In this document: one piece after another, positions 34,877 through 49,800 of the stretch
Position numbering within the stretch: position 1 is the first letter of the stretch
How the letters are laid out: the number at the start of each line of letters is the position of its first letter
Translations under genes and position numbers: made by a program
Assembly (NCBI GenBank): GCA_013398955.1
Contig: VWPU01008375.1
Coordinates: 81,407 to 145,406 of the forward strand
Reading direction: 5' to 3'
Length of the DNA: 64,000 bases
DNA from: Callaeas wilsoni
Lineage: Eukaryota > Chordata > Aves > Passeriformes > Callaeidae
Notes under the pieces: model-generated
Seen by the model: only the letters and a program-made list of their open reading frames with translations
Told to the model about the DNA's origin: nothing
Databases searched by the model: none

Positions 34877-37800
34877 CTGTGGCAAATGACAGAGGAACAG
34901 TGAGATATTTACTGATGCTGGCGAGTGCATTTGGTCACAAAGCAGTGCTGACATGCAGGAAGAACGTGCAGGTGGAACTTCTGCCCCCCAAGTTCACTAA
35001 AAAAGGCTGGAAGGCCTGACAGGCACTGCTCTAGGCTGGGATTTAGGAAACCAGGGTTTCTGGTAAGGTGAACTGGGAAAGTTGATCAAAATTGAACTTT
35101 TGACTGATGGAGAAGCTTTTTGGCTTCAAGTTTCATCACTGCCTCAAACTGGTGTCTCACCAAGGTGCTCCTGCACTCTCCTTTCTCTGATCCCAAGAGG
35201 TTGGTAATCCAGGCCCTCCAACAGCATGGATGAAGCAGAAAGCTTTGCTTCCACAAAACTTTCCACTCATGGCAAAGGAATCTGGCCTAAAAATTTGGTA
35301 CTGCACCTTGGGATTAAAACCTGAAATGAGGGCATGCTTCATTCTTCGCTGACTTGGTACAATACCTAAATTTAAGCCTCCTCACTCAGGAGGAGGCAGG
35401 GAGAATGCACGGGGGAAAGGCAAAATGCTGAAAACTCCTTGTAATACACAACCCTTGGTTTTATCCATTTCCTTCCATACCCATCTCCTCCAAGAGCAGC
35501 AGCTCAAGCAGCAGATAAAAGCCTTGACATGTTGCAGGATCAACATCTCATTCTGCCCCCATTCTAAACGGGAGATACACCCAAAAAGCAAAGTGCAAGG
35601 AGCAGTCCCCATATTTACAGGTCTTGCTGACTCCAGTTTGGATGCACTCAAGCAAGAAGTTGGTTGTTTTCACTTCCACCTCCTGAACAGAAAGGACACT
35701 GGGTTGTTTCTCTTGTCTACCTGCATCGGGGGGTGGTCACACCAGTGGAGACCTTGGAGAAACCCCATACCTCTGGTGGGGCTGCCAGGGCAGGGAAGGA
35801 TGCTCAGAAGGACGTGCTGTGGCTAAGCCCTGCTGACTGTACGAGAGACAGAGAAGCAGCTAAAATTTACATCCTTCACCACAGCGGGTAGGACAGACAG
35901 AGCTAAATAATCCTGGCTGCACGGTCCCTGCTGTGACGCAATGTGAGCTTGCATTAAAACAACTTTTTTCCCTTTACACGTGAGAAAGAAGAGCAGAACT
36001 CACAGAGACTGATGCAGAGCAGCCCCCTGGAGCCCTCCCACCCCTTCCCAGCCTTCCCAGTACTCACAGGCCTCTGGTGGATATGTCGGCTCCACTCTGG
36101 GGCTGTCACAACTGGCCGTGGGTAGGTCTCGCCTAGAGTTACTCCTGCCTGGGAGAGAGCAGCACTGCTCAGTGCCCAGGGGGTGTGGATGTCTGCTCCC
36201 TTTATGCCCTGCAGTTCTGGCACCCAGAGCCGGATGTAATCCCCCTGCAAACAGAACCAATGGGAAAGGATCCATTCAGTGACAGTCTGTAAGTGCTTCC
36301 CAGCAAGGCTCTTTCTCAATGGCAAAGAGAGGAGCCAGATTTCCAGGTAGAGAAGCTGGTGTTGCACAGCATCAGTTACCTCTGACAAGCCTTAGCCCCT
36401 CTTGCTAAACCCTCCACCCAGAATGGGTGCCTAAAGAGAGACCTGGGTGCTGGAGCTCTTCCAGGCTCAGTCTGCAGAAGTGCATTTTCAGAACTGTTCA
36501 CCTGTCCTGCTTAGGACATCCCAAAATGAAGTCATTCCCAAGAAGTTTCCTGTGACTGAAGGAAATTAGGATGACTAGCTCAGCTACACACTCCTGTGTT
36601 CCTGAATCTCTCCTATTAACTCGACTGCTGTGTCCTCTACTAGGACTAATTTCTGATTTCTTGTTAAATCCTGCCAGCTACAGTGCCAGAAGGCAACAGC
36701 ACAGCCTGACACGAAGCTAAGGAATAGTGTGGAAATATGTAATCCAGTATGTGAATACTGGCTAAGCACATGGAAAGGGCAGTTTATCTGCTCCCACCAT
36801 TTAAGAGAGGATAGTCAGAGGAGTAACAGACTTAATCTACTCTTCAGCACCTCTCAAGGAATGGTTCCGTCTCTCAGGTAACTCCTGAGTTCTCCAAGAA
36901 GCTGCTCTGTGCTCAGGGAAGCATCTGTGTGAGGTCCTGATGGGACGTGGCTGTGACTCGGAGGAAATGGTGATGAAACACTTAACACACGACCAGGGAG
37001 GGTGTTGGGGAGCTCCAGCCTCCTTGGGGACAGCAGCAGGTTGTTGAAGTCACATCATCCTGCACACAAGGAGGAATCTGCCCGACCGTTGGCCAGGACA
37101 CACAAGAGCTGGTTTGGTATCCACACAGCGCGTTGATCTCCTCTGCTCCCTGAAAACACCACGTGTCCTTCGCTCACCCATCCTTGTAAAACTGCCAAAC
37201 AAGACTTACATTCCCATCGTAATCCAGGCCTTGTTTGATCATGTTAAACTTCCTGTTGTCCCGTGGGTCGTTGCCAATGCCAGCGCTGTATAACCAGTTG
37301 CCATAATTGCTACAAACATCGTAATCCACCTTGAGAACAGAGGGAGAAACCAGTCAGAAGAGCTGGGCTGGCCCTTGGTGAATCTTCTCACCCATCTTTA
37401 GCTCAGGGGGAAAATGCCTTGAATGGGATTCACTCCAGCCAGACTGGGGTGGTCAGAGCTCTCCCATGGTGGTACAGGCATCTGGCTCAGTAAAGGACTG
37501 TGCTGCATGGCTGCTTTTGACAGCTGGCATCAGCTTCCCAGGCTACTTCAATTCACAATGCTTAGGTCAGTGAGACAGATAAAAAGTGAGACAGATAAAG
37601 GTCCAACCAAGGTCTCTTTCTCAGTTTCCTTTTTTCTGCCATCATTCGGCAGACTTCACAAGTAGCCCCAGCATTTGAACGCTCATATTCCAAAAGAAAG
37701 TATTCAAATATGAGAGAAAATTCTTTCTGACCAGTTACCCAGATACCACACACTGGCAAAATCATCTCTACAGATCCTACTGGGCAGGTTGGAGAGAAGT

Positions 37801-40800
37801 CTAACTTGGACTGTGCAGACAAACCACACAGTGTACATGAGGATGCAAACGATACAAACACTGCGGTTTTCTCCCATTGTCAAGTTATTCCTCAGCTAAA
37901 CAAATAAAACCTTCTCAAGGATGCTTATATAAAATGGAACAGGGCTTTTGAAACAGGCACAAAGGAGAGCAGAACATGATCCCACCTGAGTGCTCTTCAG
38001 CTGGGCAGGGTGGCTTAAATCCAACACCAGAAGTTTTCCAGTTGTAGGACAATTCAAACCCAGCTCAGGAGGGGAGTGGAAGTGATAGCAAGGAGGGTGT
38101 GGGATCTCAGAGCATTCCTAGGGGTGTCTGTGCTGCAAAAGCAGCAGCTGTGGCAGAAAGAGCTGGTTCAGTGCTGTTCTCTTCTCCTTTTACTGCAGCC
38201 ACAGCAGCAACCAGTCCACACAGATATTTCCAAGATTTCAGCCACTCCTTGGAGTGAGGAACTCAATGCGCCAGGATGGCAGAAGGCTCAGGGAACGGGC
38301 TCTGTCAAGCTGCCCTTCCTCTGCAGAGCCAGTGAGTGCTAGGGTCAGGGTGAGCAGCAGCCAGCTCTGCTCCCTGTGCTCCAGGTTTCCCTTTCCCAGC
38401 TTGCTTCCTCCAGCTGGTGAGATAAGGAGGGGAAGAAAGATGCCATCGGAGGCCTGATTGTGAGATTAACATGCAGGAAAGCGTGTGTGGGAGGTGAGGG
38501 CAAATCCAAGGGGGCCTGGAGGAGGCAGGCTCATTTCCCCCTCAACCTTGCCCCTTCCTGGCATTCTCTTCTCTTTGTTTCTCTGCCTTTCCTTGGGGCC
38601 TGACCCTGCGAATGAAATCAGTGAAGTCAGAGCTGAGATATTCTCAGTTCAGGACACCAATGGTCTCTGGCCTTTTTTCTGGCTCCAGCTGGTTGCAGAG
38701 AGCTTGTGCCTCAGTTTCCCTGCCTGTCTGGTATGGATGGCACACACAAACACTCAGGGAGCCTTTGCTGGCAGTATTGGAGATGAAACAGGCATTGCTT
38801 TCCATTTTTTAGAGGCAAGTGAGACAGTTTCAGTTCTGTGCTGGCCTCTACCCTTCTACAGCCATGTCTTCCCCACCAAGCTGATGTCTCCTGTGTGCTG
38901 CTCTGGGGATGCCACCAGGCTACAGCAACAGAGCTGTGTGACACAAGCTGAAAGGATGGGACAGAAGGGCACAAGGATCAGCCTGTGCCCCACCAACCAG
39001 CAGTGGCCATCAGCATCTGGGGCTTCCCAAGGTGAAAGGGCCAGTGCAGAGTGCTAAATTCTGCTTCCAGCAAGGCTGGTAGCATTTGTGTCCTTAGGAA
39101 TAAATGTAGGTAACACGGGCAGCATCCTTCTAGTGTGAGACCTTCCAGGTCTTCCTTACTTGTGGAATAGGCCACACTTGTGGAAGGCTTTTGCTCTTAT
39201 CTGGAAAAGCATCACTGCGTGGAGCTCCCAAAACCCCTTTCTGGAGGATCCTGAAGTCCTGCACTGTGTTGTTGTGCAAGCCCACTGCTGCTCACAGCGC
39301 CCGCATGGGAGAGCACCCAGATTTTCCTCCTGCAGCCAAAGCCATGTCAGAGCCCAGCTCCAAGGAAGTTAAAAAAAATTTTAAAATTACATTCACAAGA
39401 AGTCTCTTTTAATTGCAGATAATGGCAAGGCAACTGGGCTTTCTCTGTCTCTCCAGTACTCCAAGTGTGCGGAAAATTTTCTGATTGCCAGTAGCCTCCT
39501 GTATCCCACAGATAAGACCTTTAATGTGAGGCCGATGTGAGTATTTGGCCTTTTTCAGTCAGTACCATGAGAATCCACGGGGACTGAGGTCAGAAAAGTG
39601 ACCCAGCTATTTAACTGAGCTCACACAGCTGCTGATTGATATGTGAGAGAGGAATTGGTGCTCCAGTTGGCAGGGAGGCCTGTAACACCCCAGAATGAAG
39701 AAGGACGCCTCCAGCCAGGGTGGAGCTCCATGGAAGCTGATCCAGCTATTGTCCCTACTTGCCTGTGCTTGAGTAGATGGCTTCCCTGTCCACAGCCATC
39801 AATGCACAGATGCTGTGCCAGCACACATTTCTTTTTACGTTCTATTTCTGGGCTGCCCTCCTCCCCAGCCTCTGGAGTGAGCAAATCAGAGCACTGTTGG
39901 CATAATTCATGTTTGAAAGTTTTCTCAAGTGCGACGGATCTCTGGCTAAAACCCTACACAGAGGATCAACACTCTTACTGCAAAATTCCTAGCTACATCT
40001 TGGCTGATGCCAGCTACACTGCAGCAAAATTCCTTTTACTTAGGTGAGCTTTGGGGAGTTCATATCCCGCAAAAAGTATCTACATGGTCTTGTATCAGCC
40101 TGAAAATTATTGATCATCATCTGTATCCTTCCTTATAAATCAGGACTGTCTTCCTGCCTGGCAATAAACTTCAGGTACACAAAGGGCCCAGTCTTACCAG
40201 CAGGTATTCGAACCATTCTGCCCCCATCCTCCAGTCCAGCCCCAGGTCCTTGGTGAGGAAGCTGGCAACGTTCTGCCGCCCTCTGTTCGACATGAAGCCC
40301 GTGGCACTCAGCTCCCGCATGTTGGCGTCCACAAAAGGAACCCCCGTTTTGCCCTCTGCAGAGACAAAACGCAGCACTGGGACATCAGGACGTTTTTGGG
40401 CACTCATAAATCAGCCTGTGGTCATGTATACACAGCCATTTCCAAGACAGTGCCAGTGCAGAGCAGCAGGGAGAGATTTCAGTGTGGTTTAGCTGGAGTG
40501 CAGCCACTGGAAATTAAATGGGAGAGCACACTGAAAATTAAGCTGAGGAAAAGTTTTGGCAAGAAGAAAAAAAAAACAACCAAACAGAAAAATACCAGCC
40601 TGGAAAAACAATCAGGTGGGTTGCAGGGAATTTTGCAGAGTAACATAAATATGGAGGCAATAGTGAAATGGTCCAAGAACAGAAAGATTCTTGACAGGTG
40701 ACTAACAGAGGGACATACTGGACAAATCCCCCAGGGTTGGTACCTCAAAAGTAGTTTGTCTGTTGTTAAGGAAAATATTCATTGTGCCTGGGTGGTTTAT

Positions 40801-43800
40801 TTTATCCCATATGCAAATAGGGACACGTGGCATTAACATGAAAAAAGGCACAGAGGTGTGTATTTCACTGATTCTAATACTTTAGTCCCTACAAGTTTTG
40901 AGATATTATGCTTGCTATTCATGTTACAACAACAAAGTTGTAACAGCTAAAGAAAAATCTGTAGGATTCATCACATAAAACTCACAAAAAAGATGTGATT
41001 TAGTCTAACTCTGTTGTAACCTTGTAACCAAAAGCAAACAGAACCAAACACAGCAGGCACGGCAATCTAATATTGATAAGAAGGGCTGGTCAGCCGCTGT
41101 GTGACTAAACAGAAGGGACCAGCAGGTCACAAACACTCCCTCCTGGGCAGGAAAATCTACCTGCAGTGCACCTCACAAAGCATGGCAACCCTGTGGGCTG
41201 CTCCTGCACGGTGCTCGGTCTGGGAAGGGAAGCCACACACATTCCTACCCTGGTGATGCCAGTTTAAAGGGCAGCCCTGACCGTGCTGGCAGCTCCCCTG
41301 CACAGACCCGAGTCCATGCTGGGGCACGTGTGAGCCCCGACAGGCACCTGGAAAACAAAACGCACCCAGCCAAACCTGCGGTTTCTACTGACCTTTCCAA
41401 CAGTTAAAGAGCTGAAGGTCCTTTTTCCAGGGGATCTCTTTACTTTGAAGCCCTGTGGAGGAAAATAATGACCTGCTGATGAAGAAATACTGACATATTC
41501 AGTTACTCACAGCACAACGCAGCCAGGGGCACCTGCTGACACAGGGCGTGAGGGCGAAGCTCAGCCTCTCCGTGCCATTGCAAACACACACATTTAGAGG
41601 TAATCCACTCCTCCCCTCAAGTGTTGCAAAAGGGTGTCTTTTGCACACAGACGATGCTCAAACCCTACTGGATTTTGACTATTTGTTTTGCTGGTGTTTG
41701 CTTTTTTTTTTCTAACTAAAAATGACTCAAACCTCACAAGTGGACAGAGATGTGCTCTGGCCCACGCTGCTATTTTCTTTTTCAGCTTTACTCCAGGACA
41801 ATGTTTATGTGAAATCTGTTTCTGTAGCAGGTACTAAACCCAGAATTACCTGGCAGAAGCCCCAGGTAACACTTTGGCCCTGCAATGCGATAGGAACAGA
41901 GGAGGGGGATGATTTAATGTTTGCAGGATCCAGTGGCAATTGCAGAGGCAGCAGGGACAACTCAGCTCTAGTTACAAACATTCCAGATGAGGCCCACCAC
42001 TGGCATCCAGTGCCATCAGAACAGCCACACAGGCCTGGCAGATATGACACAGGCCCTGAGAGGGACGTGTCCCTCTGCAGCCACAGCTGGATGCCAGGCA
42101 GGCTGCTCTGGAGCATCTTATCCAGTGCTGCATCACCTGCAGAGCAGCTCACCCAGCACAGGCATCGCCTGCAGGGTCTCCTGACATATGCACTGGGTAT
42201 TTGTTGTTGCACTCAGTGTTCAGACTCCCACTTCACATGCACACTCCTGTCACTGGGGCTGGAGCTGAATCTCATTCTGATTCCCATGCAGTGCAATATC
42301 TGGTTTCTTGGGATTCCCCCTGCTGGGACAGTTCCTGCTCTGTCCCAGGTCCTCTGGGGAACTCGGGCAAGCCTGAAGCCTGGATTCTACTTAAAGGTGG
42401 AATGTCTCTGGAAACAGCATCTTCACTCTCATTGTGCTGCTGTTTCCCATGGATATGTGTCAATAATACTCCCCATATCTAATCAGATTTGGGGCTCAGT
42501 GTCCAGCACCATGGTGCTGAGGCATTTCTGGGCTAAGAGAGTCCCCAGCAGCATCCCAGGGTGGTGACACAAACACTATGAGAAGAACATTTGTACAACT
42601 TAATGCCAACAGCCTCTTTTCTTACTTTCTCTGTTGTAAGAGAATACCTTACCCCCTAAATGCGGTGATCCATACACACCTCTTAATGAGAAAATCCTTC
42701 TGCCGTACTTCAGGGCCACAAACCGAAAGTAATCCCTCCACAGCAGTTCAAACAGGACCCTGAAACACAAAGCCATCTCTGTATTTCAGTGTGGGTCAGA
42801 TACGATTACTGAACTAGGATTTTGCTTCCATACAACCCATCATCAACACCGTGAGGTTTATTCATGACGAGTGATTTCAGGGACCTTCCCCATGACACCA
42901 GTTCTTTCCCCAAGCCTACTTACCCAGCTTACAGGGAAAGCAAACTCTGCATGAATCACTTGGGAAGCTTTCCTTAGCTCACAAGCAGGGGCAGAGTTTC
43001 AGGAAACGTGTTCCTCCTCCATCCCTACTGGGATGTAATTCTCCACGGAGAAGGGTGAGGGCCTGATTCAGCTTCACACTTCCGCACGAACGAGCACATC
43101 AGCACATTCCTGAGAGCTCTGCGTTTCATTTAAGCAATAACCTTTGCAAGGGACTCTAAGACACCTTTCAAAACTGGTTTACAGTGCTCCAGCCCATGAG
43201 ATTAGGTGCTAGGCCCATAGAAAAAAGGCAGTGTTATATAAAAACTTTTATATAAAAAGAGCTTCTTATAAAATGATGGCACCTCAACCTCAGAGACCTG
43301 CTTCAACTCTCTGCCATATGGGAAGCACTCTGCTCAGCTGATTTTTAGGCTGACAAGATCCTTCTGGAAAATCTGGTTACTGAACAGAATCACAGAATTA
43401 GGGAATTAGTTAGGTTGGAAAAGACCTCTGAGATCATCCAGGCCCATCTATGACCAAACACCACTGTGTCAACCAGACCATGGCACTGAGTCCAGTCTTT
43501 CCTTAAACACCTCCAGGGACAGTGACTCCACCACCTCCCTGGGAAATCCATTCCAATGTCTAATGACCCTTTCTGTGAAGAAATTCCTCCTAATGTCCAA
43601 CCTCAACAGGACACTGTCCAAATCCTAAAAAGTAGTGTCATAATACTGAGGTTCAATAAGTCCCTCATACGCAGACATCATGACCTGTACTTCATTGTAC
43701 AATTGCCTTCTTGGGAGCTTGACAACTTCATTTTTATAATTACTGAACACTTTAAAATGCTAAAATCACCATGGCATGCCAGCTGCCAGCAGGCTGGCTG

Positions 43801-46800
43801 ACTGTTAGATGGAAAACAGGAGTATGTTCATTTCTTGAAATCTTTCCTCTCTTAATTGTCTTTGAAGTAAAAAAAACCCAAACATACACTTCATGTGTGT
43901 TGATGTTTTATCTGTCATTTGAATTTTATTGAAACTGAGCATTTTGGCCAGAATGGTTGGCAGTGTTCTGCCTGTTCTTCACCAGCCACTGTGCTGTTTG
44001 ACATGTTGCAAGTGTAGCCAACCAAAATGAATATTTAGTTCTAGAGTTTGCACAGACATTATGGTTTGGGATTCTTCCCATCCAGGTCTAGTGTTAGGCC
44101 TGGCTCTAACATGAACCTGTTTCTCTATCAGAGCTCCAGGTTCTGATTCACAGTGTCTGGGCAGATCTGAGCAAGTTCCAGGCCAGCCCAGGGATGGATA
44201 AACTAAGTTCAAACATCCCCAGACTCCCCCAGGAGAACCTGCAGGCAGGACAGCGGGCAGTGGAGAGGTGAGGAAGAGCATGGGTGACAAGATGGGATGC
44301 ATTAAACCCAATTCCCAGTGCCTTCTTCCCCTCTGCTGTGGTGGTCATGGCCAGGCAGCTGAGCAAACACAGGGCCACTTGCTGGACTTGTGGCCATGGG
44401 ACCTTCAAACACCATGAGATTTGTACGAGTCACACAGCCACTGAGAATTTTGGGCTCATATCCTCGGCCTGAGAACCCCTTTGGCTTTTATTTGTAAATT
44501 ATTCTTCCTTCTCATTTAGCCCATAACAACAACACAGAGATGGATGGTGCTCATTTGCTGAGATTGTTTTCAAAAATCATGAACCACAGTTTCCCAGCAA
44601 TAATAACGACAACTGGCATTCATAATCTTTACTTACAAAGTGCCTAAAGCCCCTGGGTGTCAAAGACAGACTAATAAATCCATACTGAAAGAGATCTACA
44701 GTGCAACCCAGAGGAACCAGCCAGCAGGCACAGGAAAAACAAACATTAATTACGAAGAGAGTTAACAAATCACTCTCCTGTGCATGAAATGCCAGGTTCC
44801 TTTTCAGAGAAAAGAAGCCATTCTGATGGTGCAAAGACATACCAGTATGTGCTCTGATTTGCTGTTCTCTCTCTCTCGTACTTCTGGATCTGCTCATAGA
44901 TGTATCGAGGTGAGATGCAGCCCAGTGCCAGCCTGAAAGCAGAGGAATGATGTCCTGAATGCCATGCAGGACTGCCAGCTTGATGTCAGGCCTGAAAGCA
45001 GAGGAATGATGTCCTGAATGCCATGCAGGACTGCCAGCTTGATGTCAGGCCTGAAAGCAGAGGAATGATGTCCTGAATGCCATGCAGGACTGCCAGCTTG
45101 ATGTCAGCTCAGAGAGAGAAGAGGGAGAGTTTTGTGTCTAGAGTTGTTGTCTAAAAGGTTTGGCTTGCTCTGCAGTTCTGACCATAACCTCCTAAATGGC
45201 TTTAGTCAAGTTTTAGCTTCCCTGCAACTCTTCAAGAGAGAGACTTCCAAGAATCAAAATCCTCCCCTGCCTGGCATATGATTATTACAAGAGTCTCCAA
45301 GCAATGGAAATAAATAATTTTACACAAGTTTGACAAGTTTTGCCTAAATGATTTAACAAACCCAATGACAAACTCAGAAAAAGATCTCAAATGTCAACCT
45401 CTGCATCACCTGTCCTACCTGTCCTTTTACCACAAACCTCCTTATCATACGCCCAGGGCTCCTTTTCCTGCAGAACCTCAGTGTCTCATTTGAGCAACCA
45501 CAGAAGGCAAGTGACTGCTGAAAATCTGAGCCCTGGCAGCAAAACTAGGGAATCAAACCCTGCTCTGGCATTTCAACCCACTGGGCTCCTTCCATTTGTT
45601 CCAAATCAGTGCTGTTGCAAGACAGGAAAAGAACTTGCAGACTCCAACCCCATCATATAGGGTGATAAGGAACAACTTTTACCTTCATTTTCCTAGAAAT
45701 GCATTTTACTGCCACTTCCACTACAGCTTGTGGGAACATTGGATGTTCTAATGAATTGTGGAAAACAGGAAGAAAGGCCTTGAAGAGTTTTTCCTTAATT
45801 GTTGACCAGCTCCAATGGCCAGTATGAGATGGGAATGATTGGCTGCAACCTGAACTGCTCTGATTTCGATTATGTGACAGAAGAACATTTTGGGGCAGGC
45901 AGATCAGGACTCTCTGCCCTGAGCAAATGGCCAGCTTGGAAAAACTCAAGTGGAGGCCACAAATAACAGACTTCCCCAGAGCCAGCAGTCCTGCCATCCC
46001 AAAGTGCCACCAGATGGAGCCATCCACTGCAACCATCAAAGCACAAAGCTCGTTGGCAACAAGAAATCCCGATCTGTAACAGCCTCAGAAATTTGGTTCT
46101 CATTGCAATTCTGTTGGGAGAATCCAGATGCTCTCAGCTTAGGTCAAACTCGGTTCTGCTGCTGCAGCTCCAGTCTGGAATTAACTCTGCCTCTTCCAGC
46201 ACCAGGGACTAAAGTCCCTAATTAAAAATCAAGATATTTAACTGAACAAAAGATCCTTTCCAACAGCAATAATCAGGAGCGTCTCTTCACCCCGCAGAAA
46301 GAGAACGTCAGTGAGGTGGGGTGATTCGCCCCAGAGTATTCAGGAAACCAGGACTGGGCTGAGTTCTGCTACAGCCCTACCAACATACTGAAGCTGTGTT
46401 GCTTCCCTGCCTTTCCCTTCCCACACAGAGCAGCACGAAGCCAAAGGCAGACGGTGAGTCCCTCCTGCTCCCTGTCCACACTGGTGCTCCCAGCACACCC
46501 AGCTCTCCGCACGGTTCTGCCTCACTGCAGCAGTTCCAGGGAAGTGCAGCCTCAGAGCTGCTCTGCCACAACAAAAAGGGCCAAAGGAACCACACCTAGA
46601 CCCCTACCCATGCCCAGCAGCACTCAGCAGACAGATAACATCAGTTTGGGATGGAAGCAGAAAAGGATTTTCCAGTCTCAACAAAAATCTTTACCATGGT
46701 GCGAATTTGGTTGAGTAATCCATTCCCACCAGCCCATTCCGAGTCTCCTTGTATGATGCAACCAGGTTCTGTGAGAGCAAAAGAACAAAAGGTTTTAATA

Positions 46801-49800
46801 CTTTACAAGCAACCTGCTAAATGTTTTCTTTCCTTCTGGAGCCAGAGCAGCCTGGCAGGGCTGAGCTCCCTCTCACGGCTGCCTGCAAGGATTGCACAGC
46901 TGCCCAGTTCCTGCCTCCAGCACACAGGCACTAATCAGGCCAGCAGCTTTCATCACAGCTCCGGGGTGTGTGTCACAAGCTGTGCTCCCCACTTCAGCCT
47001 ACAGCACGTTTCTACAAGCACCGGCCACCTGGCTGTGCTGCTCCCTGGCCATTCCCATCTGATTCTGGATCAATAACCCACAGAGAAGCACCAGTGGAAC
47101 TGGCAGCCGGCTCCCTTGTCCAAGTGGCTGCTTCTTTTGGGGTTATGGAACCAGTCTGACAGCGCCCAACACTCAGCTGCAGGAACCCTGACCGCTGTTG
47201 TTTCTGTGCCCCACACATTCACAGCAGGAACATCTTCCATGTTCTGAGCATTCCATGGACAATGCAGAGGACATAGGGAAGATCAATCTCCCCTTGATCT
47301 CCTTCACTGCACAGGTTACAATTGCTAAAGGGCTGTTGTAGCTCACTGGGAAAAACAATATTTGCATTATAAAAAAAAAAAGAAGGAACAGGTTTTCCAG
47401 CTCTGATTATATTAATGCTTGACCAAGAGAAGCTACACACACTTGTACTCATTTTGGCTGGGGTGGAGTTAATTTTCCTCACTGTAGCTAATCTGGGGCT
47501 GTTTTGGATTTGTGCTGAAAACAGTGCTGATAGCACACCAATGTTTTCCTTACTGCTGAGCAGAGCTCACACAGCCTCAAGGCCTTTTCTGCTTCTCTCA
47601 CCACCCCACCCTGAGTAGGCTGGGGGTGCACAAGGATTTGGAAGAGGACACAGCTGGGACAGCCGACCCCAGCTGACCCGAGGGGTATTCTAGACCATAT
47701 GATGTCATGCTCAGCATATAAAGCTGGGAGTGAAGATGTTTGGAGCGATGCCATTTGTCTTCCCAAGTAACTGTGATGGAGCCCTGCTTTCCTGGGGATG
47801 GCTGAACACCTGCCCACTGGTGGGAAATATTAAATGAATCCTTACCTTGCTTTGCCTGTGCACGCAGCTTTTGCTTTCCCTATTAAACGGTCTTTACCTC
47901 AACACGTGACTTTTCTCACTTTAATCCTTCTGAATCTCTCCTCCATCCCACTGGCAGGGACTGAGGGAGCAGCTGCTGTAGGGTTGAGCTGCCTTATGGG
48001 GTTAAACCAGGACAATGGTCCCCAAAAGCAAAGGAATGCAGGAACTGGGGAAACACAGCTGAAAGGATGCCCTGGGGCTGTCCCAGTGAGGCACTGGAGA
48101 CACCATACTTTTAACCCATCTCAGCTGGAGAGGTGCTCCCTCCTCTATCCACAAAGCTGCTTGGGATCTGATGCTGTTGGAAATCAGCACATGTGTCTTT
48201 GAACTCACACAAGGCAAATTTAAGACAGTTCCTCAAACTAGACCAGAAAAAAGTTCAAAAACTGTCTGACAAAATGCAGTCAGCAGGAGCTTCACTCCAC
48301 CAAAGCAAGGAAAGAAATAGTAGCTGTCATTATTGGCTGCAAGTTTTTAAACTAGACTACAGAAACCTCCTACTATTTATAACTGCGGGCAGAACTTGGG
48401 TCGGTTGTTCCTCACCCCAGTTGCAATTCCAGCCCTTCAGGCCACTTTTCACTCCTCCAAAACAGAGGAACTACATTTCTGATGACGTGGGACATGAGCA
48501 TAGAAGGAGCAAATCAAGGTAAAGCAGCTAAAAAATTTTGTCCCAAGTCCCAGAAGTTAATGGAAAAAAATACTTCAGAGAGATGGCCAGTAAACTAGGT
48601 TCCTAAGTATTTGGCTTACATTCCCCAGACCCAGATGACTTCTTTTTGGTCTAGTTTGTCTCCCTGAAAAACTGAAATAATGCTAATTCCCTCCTTTATG
48701 AAGTTTTATACAGGAGCTAAGGAAGTATTATTAGGAAGCGAAATTGCAGCCTCACCCACTTGCACAGCCGTGTGTACAAGAGGGAGGATGTAGGCAAGGA
48801 AATGTAAGCGTTACCGTGTCCCAAAAATAATACTGCAGCCTCATTAAAGCCTGGGTCTCTCCTCCACTGCAGGGGAAGGCTGTTCGGGGATCGGTCACGG
48901 GATCTGCCACAGAAAACACCATCACCTTGTTACCCCCTGGGAATGCATCTCAAAGGCTTAAAATCTAGGGGTGCTCAGCAGTGGGGATGTCTGCTTTGGG
49001 GGCATAAGAGATTGTGTGGCCTTCCTTTAAAACAAGGGTCACATCAAACATATCAAAAATCACTAAGAGGATGTTTCCTACCCAGCTGCAGGGCAGCTCC
49101 TCCACACAGGGCATTTACCTTTGTTTGCAGTGTGAGTCAACAGAGGCTCAGTTACTTAGAATGAAGGGCAACCACTGCCTTCGTGTTTTGATTCTCAGTA
49201 AGAGACGAATCACAGAATCACAGAATGACAGAATGCTTTGGGTTGGAAGGGATCTTCAAGACCCTCTAGTTCCAGCCCCCTGCCACGGGCAGGGACACCT
49301 TCCACTGGACCAGGTTGCTCCAAGCCCCATTCAGCCTGGCCTTGGACACTTCCAGGGATGGCACGTCCACAGCTTCTCTGGGCGACCTGTGCCAGGGTCT
49401 TACCACCCTCACAGTAAAGAATTTCTTCCTCACATCTAATCTAAATCTGTCTTTCAGTTTGAGGACAAATAATCTGCCTAACTCTGCAACTAGAGACAGA
49501 TGCTTCTGCAGCAACTCCCAGACTGAAAGGGCCATGGTAATCCACTCATCCTTAGGGATTATATTTCATGTCTCTCTCGAGCACTAGCTGCCTCTGCATC
49601 TTTACAAGGAGACACCTTTTCTGTGACAGACCATAACGTGCAGTGCAAGATGTTTGGTTTGCATTAATCATCAGAGCTCAAGTGCAGCCAGTACAGGTAC
49701 CTGCTTCAGCCTGGCTGAACATCTGGGCATCTGGAGCAGCAAGCTTACTTTGTAAATCACATTTTTAGAAACAGATCTAAGTAGGATATTTTTAAGAACA

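Noticed and set aside
38485..39057. 190-codon plus-strand frame in CRY-DASH intron 11
   Set aside because: No domain or conserved motif, antisense to an intron. Chance frame.
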